Below are positions 24,209 to 35,694 of a DNA stretch of 64,000 nt, one piece after another. The notes under the pieces were generated by a model, which was not told where the DNA came from, ran no database searches, and worked only from the letters and a program-made list of their open reading frames with translations. Position numbers and translations under genes: made by a program. Numbering within the stretch: position 1 is the first letter of the stretch; every line of letters begins with the position of its first letter. Origin of the DNA: Panax quinquefolius (lineage: Eukaryota > Streptophyta > Magnoliopsida > Apiales > Araliaceae); NCBI GenBank assembly GCA_020205615.1, contig CM035170.1, forward strand, positions 11,462,980 to 11,526,979, in the 5' to 3' direction.

Positions 24209-26915
24209 TGTGACGCCCCCAAAATAGGTATACACAACACCCATTCTGAGTCGCCAAATACATGGTATGTAAAACAACTACAACTTTATTATTACAACAA
24301 GAAAAGCGTGAGTTTGAATACAAATATTATCTTCTAGACAATATCTATACTCAAATAAATCCTCATCACATTATTGATTCATTATTTTACAAAAATGGTG
24401 AGGACTACTAAACAACTCTCTCTAGAATCTTCATTCCATACCCCGACTAGTACTTTCGCTACATTCTCACCTCCCCGAGAAGAAAAATGGAACAACAAGG
24501 AAAAGGGTGAGCTCAACTAGCCCAATAAAGAATATTATGACTAAGATAATATACAACAAATTATCGTTAGTCTTCAACGAGGAAAAATCGATAGAATACA
24601 ATAGACAACAAGTTTCGGATCAATATTCGCAATGAAATAATAATTCATAGAAGAGTTACGTAGAAAAGAAATCTACTATAATCTATGAATTTAACAAATA
24701 CCATCATCAATATTTTATCCTGTAACATCAATCAATATACATCCGGAATCAAATATTCATCTTTTACTACTGAGCCAAAGATATTCATCGAAATCATTCA
24801 TCTTTGCACTACAGCCAAAGATATTCTTAAGAAATCATTCATCTTTACTACAGGCCAAAGATATTCCATAATATCATCATTTAAGACCGAGGATGATGAA
24901 AATATTTTTTAAAGAAACGAATCCAAAGAAACAAAATGACAAGGATTAAGGATTAAGGATTCGTACTTGGTTTTATCCACGTCCAAAAATACCTCAAAAA
25001 TAATCATAGTGGTGTAAAATTCAAGAATGATCAAAACATGGATACAATCGAGTTAGTATCCGTAATAGATGTTTTTGACGAAAAAGAAGAAATTTTATTT
25101 TTAATTGAATAGTAAATCGTGAATAGATATCGTGAATAGTCTTGATATCGTGAATAGTAACTCGACACCAAAAGATAGAAATTCCATAAAAACATCTTCA
25201 CGCTTCATGAATAGTACTCGTGAATAAGAACTCGTGAATAGTAACTCATGAATAGTAACTTCGTGAATAAGTAACTCGTGAATAGTAACCCCATACATGA
25301 AAAAGTTCCAAATTTGATAAAACTTCAGATCAACATTTCAAAGATAATGATATTGAAGAAATAATATCATTACAAAAAAATAATATCCCTTACCTCGAAA
25401 GATCGATTTCTACAGCTAGAATCTAAGATGCATAGTCTTTGAAGGGAACTTGCACTCGCCTAGCAATACTCAAAGTATACTCAAAATACTCACAAGAATA
25501 CGCTCAAAATATCGAGAGAAATAGAGAGAAAACTTGGGTTTACGGTGTGATTTTCAATTCTAACCTAAGCACCTATTTATAGGAAAATGCTTAGAACACC
25601 AAAGCGAAAATTGAATATAATAATATTATTTATAAACAAAATTCCTTAGCCCACCTTTGAAATCTGATTTCAGCCATAGCACATGTTAAATGAGGTTCAC
25701 AAACTCACCAAAAACGTTTTTCTCAAAATAATTAATTAAAACTCCCAAAAATTAATTATTTCGGAACTTCGAACTTCAATAATTCATAATAAATAGCCCT
25801 TTCATCAGAAAATTCGAATCTCGCGAGTTTTTATAGGAAATTCAATTCTCTACAACTTTGCAGAAGAAAGGTTTTCCAAATTCCAAACAAAAATCGACCG
25901 AAATCCACAAACGGGCGATTTTACAAAATATAATCAAATTTCTATTAATAATTGTGTCCACCAACACACAAAACATGTGTTAAACATTTAATGCCACAAA
26001 AAATACTCTTCCTCCTCATATACTCATATATCCCACATTCATTGTAAAAATATCACCGTTAATATATTATTAAAATAATATATTTAAATGAATTATTTTA
26101 TCGAAAAAAGATAAAATATTAATTTTCAACAATTGTCATTTTAAAATCCACATAAAATCAATATTTTCCTCATCATATAAATCAATAATTAATTATTCAC
26201 AAATAATATTACGTAATCACAATATTGACAACCGTGCGCCTCAGAGAAAGAGGGCTTTCAATAAGAATTTCTTCTTCTTACTTGCCAAGATTAGATGACC
26301 AAACCTCTCCTTAGATGTAACTTTCTAGACATTGCCAATAATGTTATCTAATAATATTATTCGAGATAATATGAATTATTGCTTCGATAATGAAAGATCT
26401 TGTGTAATGACAATTATTGAAACAACAAAGAATATAAAATATCAACGCAAAGAATTATTAACTCAATAAAATATCGAATAAAGAATTATCGTAACCATTA
26501 TTGAGTAGTGCCTTCTTCACGTAAGAATCAATAATTGGTGCAATACTGGTATCTTACTTGTTCAACAACGCGTATTAGTGTGTTTTAACCACCGGGTATT
26601 CCAATGATATTAATCTTAAACAACTACGCCGTTATTTAAAAACAACTTATATTTGTCGTTTTCTTCATCCAATCGCTTTTTCGTTATGGGGCCCACACAT
26701 GGTCATTTGCTACCGTAAATTTAATATTCCCCGACGCGATGCGAATATTCCACGACCAAACGAATATTCCCAAAAACAATGAATATTTTATAACCACTTG
26801 CTTATTTTGAAATATTTGCGTATTTAACCCTTAACTATCCACATTAATCAAATCAACCCTTACTATTTCAAAATAAAGGAAATTCCTTTTTATTTAAAAA
26901 TTTTGGGGTCTTACA
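24209..26915 (-). repeat. Tekay LTR c of the tandem (outer, 5' side)
   Basis: It runs from TGTGACGCCCCC to GGGGTCTTACA in plus orientation, type A, and is followed by GATGT (26916-26920). Hairpin units lie at about 24760-24870 and a CGTGAATAGTAAC array at 25100-25290. Confidence 0.9.
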
Positions 26916-26920
26916 GATGT

Positions 26921-27306
26921 AATATTGAAGGGCATAATAAACCTAGAGGAGATGGGGATTAGCCAAGAGTTGTCAACCCAAAATTATAATAATCGGATGG
27001 AACAACTTGTCACTACCTCAACTAATGGTCCTCAATACATGGCTTTCGAGACTGAGACAGATAATTCAATGTTGAAGGAATTGTTGTCCAAGTTCGTAGC
27101 ATCAAGTGAGGAGAGGAGGATTAATCAAGAGCGATCAATTCAGAATCAAGAGAAACTAATTCAAAATATGCAGAACCAGATGGATCAAATGCTCAAAGCC
27201 TTGAACAACTGTCCTTAAAATAATTGGTGTTATGATGAGGATTCCGAGGTTGATGAAGTGCCCGAGCCAAATCTACAACTGGATGAGACACGAGATGTTG
27301 AAAAAA
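26921..27306 (+). pseudogene. Athila-like gag fragment, C-terminal side
   Basis: The Athila-like element resumes after the tandem. The peptide (open to 27218) contains NSMLKELLSKFVASSEERRI and then NQEKLIQNMQNQMDQMLKAL. That is a heptad-rich coiled-coil stretch like the conserved NLEMQIGQLA region of Athila gags. There is no true ATG at its head; it is a continuation of the frame interrupted at 10811. Confidence 0.6.
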
Positions 27307-27352
27307 GGAGATAAGTGGGGATAATAAAAATAAGGTCGGTGAAGAACTAACT

Positions 27353-27760
27353 ATGAGTACCAACGAGGATGAGTCGATGTTATTAGTGCCCCAAGTTCCT
27401 TCTCCGCCAAAGATCAAAGGTCCAGTTCGATTTGCAAAACCGTGCCCGCTTGGTAGTCATGTCGTCGGCAAGGCTCTTTATGACATGAGAGCTAGTACAA
27501 ATGTAAATCCATGGTGGAATAAGGAGGAGAAGATAGAAGAAGAGCCTGTTGTTCTTGCCAAGCCTCAAAGCCCCAATCAAATCATAGGCTCAACGGACGG
27601 AAAAGCACCTAGTTATTCAACATTCTCAATTGGGCACATATTTAAACAAAGCATGCTAGGTGACTTTAATTCGATAGCCATCACAAATGGGAACCTACCA
27701 AAAGCTACATTATTTCCGATGGATGGAGGGTTCCTCAACTATCGAAGAGGAATTGGATAG
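27353..27760 (+). pseudogene. Short ORF of the Athila-like element, unrecognised
   Basis: The ATG is at 27353, 135 codons. It starts MSTNEDESMLLVPQ and includes GKALYDMRASTNVNP, which loosely resembles the ALCDLGASINLMP of Athila proteases. The active-site DLGAS is not kept (DMRAS). The rest matches nothing I know. The Tekay solo LTR begins 60 bp downstream. It may be a protease relic or lineage-specific sequence. Confidence 0.4.
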
Positions 27761-27814
27761 CGTTGACCAGACAAAGTCAGGCTGAAAGACTATAATTCAA
27801 GCGCTAACTGGAAG

Positions 27815-27819
27815 GCAAC
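27815..27819 (+). repeat. Target-site duplication GCAAC (left)
   Basis: Repeated at 30709-30713, flanking the Tekay solo LTR. Confidence 0.9.
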
Positions 27820-28944
27820 TGTGAGACCCCAAATTTTATGAATAAAGATTTAAATTTCTCGAAATATTTTTTTATATTATGGTGTGGATTTGAGATAGTG
27901 TTATAGTTGTGGGTAGTATTTATAAATTTTGAAAAGTATGCAAGTTGTTGTATAATATTATTTTTTGTTTGGGAATATCCGCATGCGACTGATGCAATCA
28001 TTGGTGGACCTCACAAATGTAATTATTATTTGGATTGAAAAATGACAAAATATTTTTATAAAAATAACGGAAGTTTTACCATTAAAACTGTTGAACTACT
28101 CAGTAGTAAAAAATACAAAGAATACTGCTGTGATTGCATAAGAGCACGGTATTGATTATTGATGCTTACACGAGAAGTCACTCAGTTTGTTCAATTATTA
28201 CTACTGATAATTTCTCGCATAGTATCTCACGTTATTTGATTCAATTATTGTCAATATTTTATATATTATTAAATCAATAATTGAGATGATTTGGAGTTAT
28301 TAATATTATTATTTACAATATTAACGATGTCTAGAAGTTCTACCAAAAAGAGGTTTGGTCACCTAATTGCTACGCATGATAGGGAGAAATCCTTATTGAA
28401 AGCACCTCTTTCTTGGGAATAACACGTCGATTAATATTATGAATTATAATAAAGGTGATAAGTTTTGTTTTATTATTATTATAAATTTAATAAAATGTAA
28501 AATTTTTATATAAAAAAGTAATACTTTTATAAAGTTATTTGTTTTATTTGACTATAAATAGAATATATGATATTCTATTATGCATAGTGTTTGCATAATG
28601 TAATACGCATAGTGTTTGTATAGTAAAATCTTTTTATATAAAATGTAATACTTTTATAAAGTTATTTATTTTAGTAGACTATAAATAGAATATATAATAT
28701 TCTATTATGCATAATGCCTTCATAAAGTGTTTGCATAGTAAAATCTTTTTATATAAAATAGAATACTTATATAAAGTTATTCGTTTTATTAGATTATAAA
28801 TAGAATATATTATATTTTATTTAAAAGATTTTGTTTTATTAGAATATTTTATTAATACTGCATAATAAATCAATATGGACCGTTCATTTAAAAGTAAATC
28901 AATCTAGACCGTTCATGAATTAGTTACTATTCAGTCCATTCTCC

Positions 28945-28951
28945 TATAAAT
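28945..28951 (+). promoter_or_regulatory. TATA box of Tekay type B LTR
   Basis: TATAAAT lies in CTCCTATAAATTAAACC, about 125 bp upstream of the donor at 29072. Confidence 0.55.
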
Positions 28952-29159
28952 TAAACCTCATTCCTTCATTATTTTTTACGAATTCAATGAAACTCTAGAG
29001 AGAGAAACTATAGAGAGAAAGAAGAAAAGTATTCTGCTACTTCGCTACTCCTATATCCAGTTTCTTCTAAGGTAAGTGATATTATTTGTTGTATTCGTAA
29101 GGGATATTATTCTTTCGTATTCATGAAGAGAGTTATTTTCTTTCAATACTCGTAAAGGT

Positions 29160-29690
29160 TGTTATTACATTCTTTATTATTATGTTGGAATAACCTGTCT
29201 ATGCGAAGTACCGCATACATAGTGAAATTCTTCTGTTATTACATTATTTATTATTCTGTTGGAATAACCTGTCTGTGCGATCTATCGCATGTATGGTGAA
29301 TTCTGTTGTTATTCTATTCTTTATTATTTTGTCGAAATATCATGTCTGTGCGTTTACGCATGACTGGTTCCGCTTTTTATTATTACATTTGGAGCATCCT
29401 GTTTGTGCGGTTTCTGCATGACACGGTTCCGCTTCTTTATTATTATTCTTTGGAACATCACATGCATGCGATTACGCGTGACTGGTTTCATTCTTTATTA
29501 TTACATTGGAATAACTCATGCGTGCGATCTATCGCATGCATGGTGATTTCTTCATTATTCCATTCTTTATTATTACATTGGAATAACTCATACATGTGGA
29601 TTATCACATGCATGGTGAATGATCCTTTGTATTCATTCCTTATTAAATTGTGGAAATAATATGTCTAAGTGGATTACCGCATGGCGGACG
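29160..29690 (+). repeat. Type B minisatellite, about eight units of 59-75 bp
   Basis: Each unit reads roughly TTATTATTCTGTTGGAATAAC followed by a palindrome and GCATGGTGAATTC. Examples are TGCGAT-CT-ATCGCA (29276-29289 and 29523-29536) and CATGTG...CACATG (29593-29610). Confidence 0.85.
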
Positions 29691-29939
29691 AAAATCCATT
29701 TGTAATTTCATATATTCTCTTATACTCAGTTGGTTAAAGCTTTGACTTCTATACTCCATGAAATTAGTGGAATATCCTTGATATTTGCGCTTCATCCAGT
29801 ATCTTTTCATGAAAATATTCTTCTGAGCATTCTTGAATTTTACTACACAAAGAAGTATCATGTTGACATAAATTAATTCTTGAACTTGTTTTATTGAATT
29901 CTTATATCATTGTCATCATCCTCATGTTTATATTATGTT

Positions 29940-30190
29940 AAAAGTCATATGTGGCCTGTAGTGCACAGATGGACTTGGTATGATTATGACCAGGGATTAA
30001 TCGGTATAATCATGACCGTAATGTTACAAATGATATGGTAAAAGTCCTCCTTAGCCCGTAGTGCATTGATGGACAGTTGTTGGCATGATCACGACCATTG
30101 ATGAATACACGAATATCCTTGGCCCGTAGTGCATGGATAATTTGTGGTTGTGATACTAATGAATATCCTTGGCCGTAGTGCAGGGATGAT
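29940..30190 (+). repeat. Hairpin array, type B version
   Basis: Units include ATCCTTG-GCCCGTAGTG-CATGGAT (30115-30138) and ATCCTTG-GCCGTAGTG-CAGGGAT near 30165. Longer GTC...GGAC-stemmed units lie near 29944-29974 and 30049-30075. The spacers carry a TGATTATGACC/GGTATAATC motif. Confidence 0.8.
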
Positions 30191-30708
30191 GTGGATTATT
30201 TATTAAGCTGAGTCCCAACGATAAAAGTGATGAAAAACCTTTTAAATCATAAAAGATAGTAGATTTTATTCTTTACTTTACTCTTTTAATAGATTTGCTT
30301 GTTCCGCTGCAGTTAAACTTGATGTTTGTTATATTGTATCAGTTTAACACTATTGAAGGCTAACGATAATTTATTCTGCATTATCTTAGTCATAATATTT
30401 CTTACTGGGTTAGTTGAGCTCACCCTTTTACTTTTATTATTATCTTCAGGAAATGAGAACGTAGCAGGGACTAGTCGGGGAACGGAGTGACGGTCCAGAT
30501 GATATCATTAGTAGTCCTCATTATTCTATGAAATAGTGTGATAATAAATATATTGAGGACTTATTTTGAGTTTGAATAATTTATCTGAAGACAATATTTG
30601 TATTAAAACTCACAGCTCATGTTGTATATTTAAGATTGTATTTGTATTCTGTACCATGTATTTGGCGACTCAGAATAGGTGATGGATACCTATTTTGGGG
30701 GCGTCACA

Positions 30709-32096
30709 GCAACCCATGAATTTTTCTATTTATTTGCTTTACTAGTTTATTTAGTAGATAGGAATTAATTTACTTATTAAGTTCTCTTACCAATCCAAGT
30801 GCTATTCTAATCCATGTTGTCTCTCTTCAGTATAGGTATTGGAGGTTCAATGGACAGGCAAAAGATTATGAAAAGGTTATTCAAGTCAAATTCAAGTGTG
30901 GTGCCCAATTTGTTCCATGTGCCTAATCTATTCTCCAAACTTAGCGGATAAGGAAGAGGATTGCTATATTTTTAGGGAAATCCTCTGCTTTACTTTTTTC
31001 TATTTCAGCCATTGAGGACAATGTCTAGTTTAAGTTTGGGGGCATTTTAGTGTCGTATTGCATATAATTAGTTATTTACATTGAAGTTCATATAGTTACA
31101 TTTAGTTTTTGCATTCACTTTCTTAAAAAAAAAATTAAAAATCAAAAATAATAGTTAGTTACTATGTTCATCTTGCATGAGTCCAGCTGTTTGATAGTTT
31201 AAGTTTATTTTGGCCAATGATGAGATTGGAATTGGGTAGACAAGTATAGTACTGACCATTAGAGCTTTGATGTGATTTCTTGTTATGAATTGAGTCTTTT
31301 TCTGTTTGAAACTAGTATAATAAGGATAGCACAGTAAAAACAACGTGTTGAATGATTGAGTTTAAATTGATACATAAAGGACCTCTAAAGGATAATGCTA
31401 GTTTAAATAAGAGAATGACAAGAATAGGCAGTGAAGGCAAAGAATTAGGTAAGAACCTAAGTTTTGGGGAAAGAGTGGGGTATATAAGCTTCTAAAAAAA
31501 AAGAAAAAAAGGATATCGAGTTGAATAAATTGAGTTATGTGGTGGGTCGAGAAGAAGCGTGAAATGCACTCCTCATAAACACAGGCGTGAGATGGAGCGT
31601 AAAACGCACTCACTATCCAAAAAGAAAAAGAAAAAATAGAAAAAAAAGAATAAATAAAATGGGAAATAAGAGCAAAAAGCCCCCGTAGATGAAAAATAAA
31701 GCATAAGTATCCCATGTTGACCCGTGATATTGGTAATTGTTTGATTTTAGTTGGATCTAGCTTATTTTTGGATTTCATGAGTTTACACTGTATGATGCCT
31801 TCGAAGAGACTTGTTATGTGTTAAAATTGATTTTATATCAGTTAACATTGTTGTGGAGCACACACGCACTATATTAGTGATAACAGTCTAAGATTTGATG
31901 ATTGATTGAGAAGTTATTGATTGGTTTTAATATGATGTATTATCATGTTTACTTGATTTCTCTAAGTAGGTTGAATAGACTTGTTTCGTCATTCTTCTTT
32001 GGATTCGTAGTAGGCATGTAGATTAGTTGCATTGCATAGCATTGTTGTTTAGTATTTTTGTTTGAGGACAAGCAAAGGTTTAAGTTTGGGGGTATT
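30709..32096 (+). other. 3' non-coding part of the Athila-like element, two polypurine signals
   Basis: No RT, integrase or envelope-like frame is visible. A short piece near 30840-30950 (QVKFKCGAQFVPCA-like) is unrecognised. AGTTTAAGTTTGGGGGC occurs at 31027-31043, and TTTAAGTTTGGGGGTATT at 32079-32096 directly before the LTR. The second is the functional polypurine tract position. The first is a near-identical upstream copy, preceded by TTGAGGACAATG, where the second has TTGAGGACAAGC. Confidence 0.7.
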
Positions 32097-33819
32097 TGAT
32101 AAGTAGATTTTATACCTACTTATCTGGTATCTGATACTTGAATTAGTTGCTTAATCTCATATTTCTTAGTTACTTTTCATGCATTTTGTATTCGTTTTGT
32201 AGATTATATGCTCGGGAGTTGAAATTGCAAAGAATTGGTATGAAATCGCAAAGAAAAGCAATTCGGACATCGTTTGGGCTTTCATGTTTTTGGCTTGGAA
32301 CTTGGATTACATTTTAGAGCTTCTTCTTAGCTTTCCGGAACAACTTGAATCATTCCAATCGGAGTTCGGATGCAAGAGTTATGACATTTGTACCAACGGA
32401 CGTCGAACGTCACTGTTTCGAGTGGTCATTTACATATAAGCCAATTCAGAGTCACTTTCAACATTTCTCCAGTCTTTATTTCAAAAACCCCAAAGCATGA
32501 AAGTTGTAGATCTATGTCTCCTCTTTCCAGAACATCTTGAATCATCAAAATCGGAGTTCAGACGAAGAAGTTATGGCCATTTTCCCAAAGGACGTCAGAG
32601 CAAAAAATATTCCTTCATAAAACCGCCGCCGGGATGGGCGTACCAGCTCCAAAGAAAGCCCCTAGCCCACCGGGGCGGGCTCTTTTAGTGTATAAACCCC
32701 CTCCGGGGCGGGGGGTAGCCCAGAAAATACGAATTTTATCCCATTTTGAGTTCGGGAAGGATTGTTTCGATCCGATTGACTAAAGGACTTCCAAGAGGAC
32801 TTAAAGACATATGAAGAGACTTATAAAAGGAGAAGAATCACAAGGATTAGGGGAGATTAGACTAGAAAGAGGATTCCATTAGATTAGATTAGAGTAAATT
32901 AGATCAAAATCATAGTTCTAATGAGTTTTGGAGAATGAAGCAACTTGGATACCATTGAAGATTCAAAGTAGCAAGGAGGGAGCTTCAAATCTGCAGACAA
33001 CAGATTCTATCTTCTCATCTTCTTCTATCTTTGTCTTTTATTGTGTATTCAATTGTGGATTCTTAGTTTTAATTCAATAATCATAAACTAATTCTTTGTT
33101 TGAGATTACAATGGATCTTATTGTGTAGTTTGTTTTAATATTCTTCGCTATCAATTATTATGTTCTATTATGAGGATTGTCTATTGTGATTTGGACTTAA
33201 TTGCTTAATTGTCTAGCTAACAATTACTGTGATAATCTATATGAACTCGAGAGATGAAGTATAGATTTAGATCTTATCATGATAACATGTGTTTGTGATT
33301 TCTGCATAGATGAAATTCATGATTCGTGTTTAAGAAAGAGATATGCCTTTACGCCATATGTAATCTTATAGAGAACTTGTGTTTTAAATCCTTTTTAACT
33401 GTAATTCACATAGAGATATAGTGGATTAGTAAATTAGGGTGTCTTGCTTAATTCTATCATCTGTGGATTTAAGTGAGTATGGGTATTATGCATCGAGAGA
33501 TGGTTTTATCTGCTTTAGTGTTCTTGATTAACAATTCGGGATAGAGAATAATTGATTAGAAGTGTGTTAACTTAAATGAAGAAATAAGTGAAGTTGTGAT
33601 CTTAAATCTCTGTAATCTTAATTTAACTAGTGGAATTTAATAGTAGTTTAATTTATATAATTTGAAATTCATTCGTTTAAATAAGATTGAGTTGGTTATG
33701 GGTTAGTACTTGGTGATTTTTATTAAACAATTCTTCGTGGGAATGATACTCTACTTTCACTTTATTACTTGTTGACCACGTATATTTGCGTGTTGTGCGT
33801 AATTAGATTTTACCCAACA
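32097..33819 (+). repeat. Athila-like 3' LTR (1723 bp)
   Basis: It starts TGATAAGTAGATTTTATACC and ends TTTTACCCAACA. It is the partner of 8554-10262, with which it shares nearly all sequence. The next bases (GCAAT) are Tekay gag, so the element inserted into a Tekay copy. Its left target duplication lies outside the window. Confidence 0.9.
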
Positions 33820-34885
33820 GCAATGAAGCACGTCAGACCGTTGAGTCACCAACGATCAATACCCAGGATAATGTGCATCAGGATGGCAATAATCCTTAGG
33901 AAAATAACAACGCTGACCAAATGATAAACGATGGGATGTTCATAGGCTTTATGCAATTCATGCAACATCAGGCGAGAACGACTCCTATTCAAAATGCAGG
34001 TGGAAACACTGGCAACTCTCGGACGGTCACCGCTAAATAGTTCAAGGAGCTGGGACCACCGGAGTTTATTGGAGAGCCAAAACCACTTAAGGCGGAGACG
34101 TGGATAAAGCAGATCACCAAGATATTTGATATCTTGGGATGCTCCGAGGAGCAAAAGGTTCCCTTTGCCACCTTTATGTTACGAGGAGAGGCAGATTACT
34201 AGTGGGAATCGGTAAAGCGTACTCAACCTGCCGCACTGAAGATGTCTTGGGAGAAGTTCCAAAAACTGTTCAACGATAAGTACTTTCCCGAAAGTATTCG
34301 TCACATGAAGGAGGTAGAGTTCATCAAGTTGGAGCAGAACAATATAACCGTGTCACAGTACGAAGCTAAGTTTACCGAATTGTCCTGGTTTACGTCCCAC
34401 TTGGTTAATAATGAGGAGAGAATGACGCGGATGTTTCTAAGAGGTTTGAAACCTGAGATACGTCAATACTTAATTTCTCACAAACTGTGTTTGTATTCAG
34501 ATGTTGTAAATAGGGCTCAGTTATTGGAGCGTGATAACGAGTTAACCCAACTAAGAGAGAGCAGCCGGTAAAATGATAATACCAGTGGTAGCAGTCATCG
34601 AGGCGGTGACAACAAACATGGTGGAAGTCAATATGCCAGAAATGGTAACCACTTCGGTGGTAATCATGGCCAAGACAATAAAAATGGGAATTTCAAGAAG
34701 ATGAGATTCAATAATGATGAATGAACGTCGAAGACCAAAGACTGTTATTAAGGAAGGAGAACGACGTCGATCAGTATGTTACAAATGCGGAGGGGAGGGA
34801 CACATCAGTCCAAACTATACGCAGCAGTCCAAAGCATGTTACAATTGTGGAAGAGAATGTCACCTAACACGATTTTGTCGTGCAC
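33820..34885 (+). pseudogene. Tekay gag, host of the Athila-like insertion
   Basis: It begins at NEARQTVESPTINTQDN, equivalent to codon 11 or so of the gag at 63357. It continues through FKELGPPEF, KMSWEKFQKLFNDKYFPESI, SQYEAKFTELSWF, MFLRGLKPEIRQYL and LYSDVVNRAQLLERDNE to two zinc knuckles (CYKCGGEGHISPN and CYNCGRECHLTRFC, 34770-34880). In the first knuckle the final Cys is Tyr. In-frame TAG stops lie at 33897, 34038 and 34200. Homology stops abruptly after FCR near 34885; no protease or pol follows. Its 5' LTR is left of the window. Confidence 0.85.
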
Positions 34886-35694
34886 GGTTTGTAAGAAAAT
34901 TAAAATTCAATGAGTTGACTGTAAGAAAAAAAAATTAATGATTCATTTGTAAGTTAGCCTAAAGTACAGTGACCAAAAAACATTTATCCCCATAAATTAT
35001 ATACAGATAACTTGTAAAACTATAGTTTTATACTCTTTAATAATATGTCACGTAAGAAATTTAGGAGAAAATTAAGTGATTTAGAATTTAACATAATTAA
35101 TAAAACAATTTTATTATAATAAATATATAATAAATACAAAATATGTCGATGCAATTAGAGAATTCATATTCTACATTATTTGTCCAATGATTTAACATTT
35201 TTATTGCAATAATGCAACTAATCCAACTTATTACAGCTGTCATTTACTTTTCCCACTAATGTTGAATTGGAAAGTTGTCTTACTCAATCAAGTGATTTTA
35301 CATAAAAAAGAAAAAATAAATGATAGGATTTAGAACTAAAACGGAAGAAAACTCACTTATGTCCAATGAATATTTGATTGATCAGTAATGACAAGACTAG
35401 GAATATTGGCAAGAACGTAAAGGTTCCTATAGAAGATCAATTAAATAATTAATCGGGCTATGTCACACGATTTTGATACTCTCAGCCTCTCATAATTTCA
35501 TGAATTTTAAGAATTTAATTACAATATTTTGATAAAAGGATCATGTCATGTTCCTACGATATAAACTCAATATGATAGTTATAAATAGTTTGATTATAAT
35601 TGAAATTGAGTAGAATTGAATCCGAATAAGGAAATTATAATTAAATTTAATTAATTTGAGCAAGTTTTTTTAAATACAAGTTGCTCGAGTGTGG
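34886..35694. other. AT-rich spacer, no gene seen
   Basis: Unannotated AT-rich sequence lies between the broken Tekay gag and the Retand-type element. I see no ORF with family features, no terminal repeats and no RNA gene. The last five bases (TGTGG, 35690-35694) are the left target duplication of the next element. Confidence 0.6.

Larger units (their letters stand above)
10812..26915 (-). mobile_element. Tekay tandem: LTR-internal-LTR-internal-LTR (16.1 kb)
   Basis: Three LTRs (10812-13567, 17533-20241, 24209-26915) alternate with two internal regions of nearly equal length (13568-17532 and 20242-24208, about 3.97 kb). All read on the minus strand, and one GATGT duplication brackets the set. 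Both internal regions lack the same RT and RNase H segments present in the copy at 52452-57288 (4.8 kb internal). The shared deletions mean the two units descend from the same defective element. Unequal recombination between copies, or a tandem reverse-transcription product, would explain the structure. An assembly artefact cannot be excluded from sequence alone. Confidence 0.85.
29072..30449 (+). other. Putative LTR-internal intron
   Basis: Donor TCTAAG|GTAAGTGA, and acceptor CTTTTATTATTATCTTCAG|GAAATGAG after a pyrimidine-rich tract. Both ends align with the signals in the other Tekay LTRs. The intron would remove both repeat arrays. Confidence 0.5.
27820..30708 (+). mobile_element. Tekay solo LTR, type B (2889 bp)
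   Basis: It starts TGTGAGACCCCAA and ends GGGGGCGTCACA, with a perfect 5-bp duplication and no internal region. It is therefore the product of LTR-LTR recombination. It lies in the internal region of the Athila-like element. A TATA box sits at 28945-28951. Two repeat arrays and a splice donor and acceptor are listed separately. Confidence 0.95.

Noticed and set aside
29306..29659. 117-codon plus-strand ORF with repeated LLHWNNS
   Set aside because: It is a translation of the type B LTR minisatellite.
31398..31778. 126-codon minus-strand ORF rich in Phe and Leu
   Set aside because: It lies in the 3' non-coding part of the Athila-like element. Composition follows A-rich DNA on the plus strand and there is no domain.
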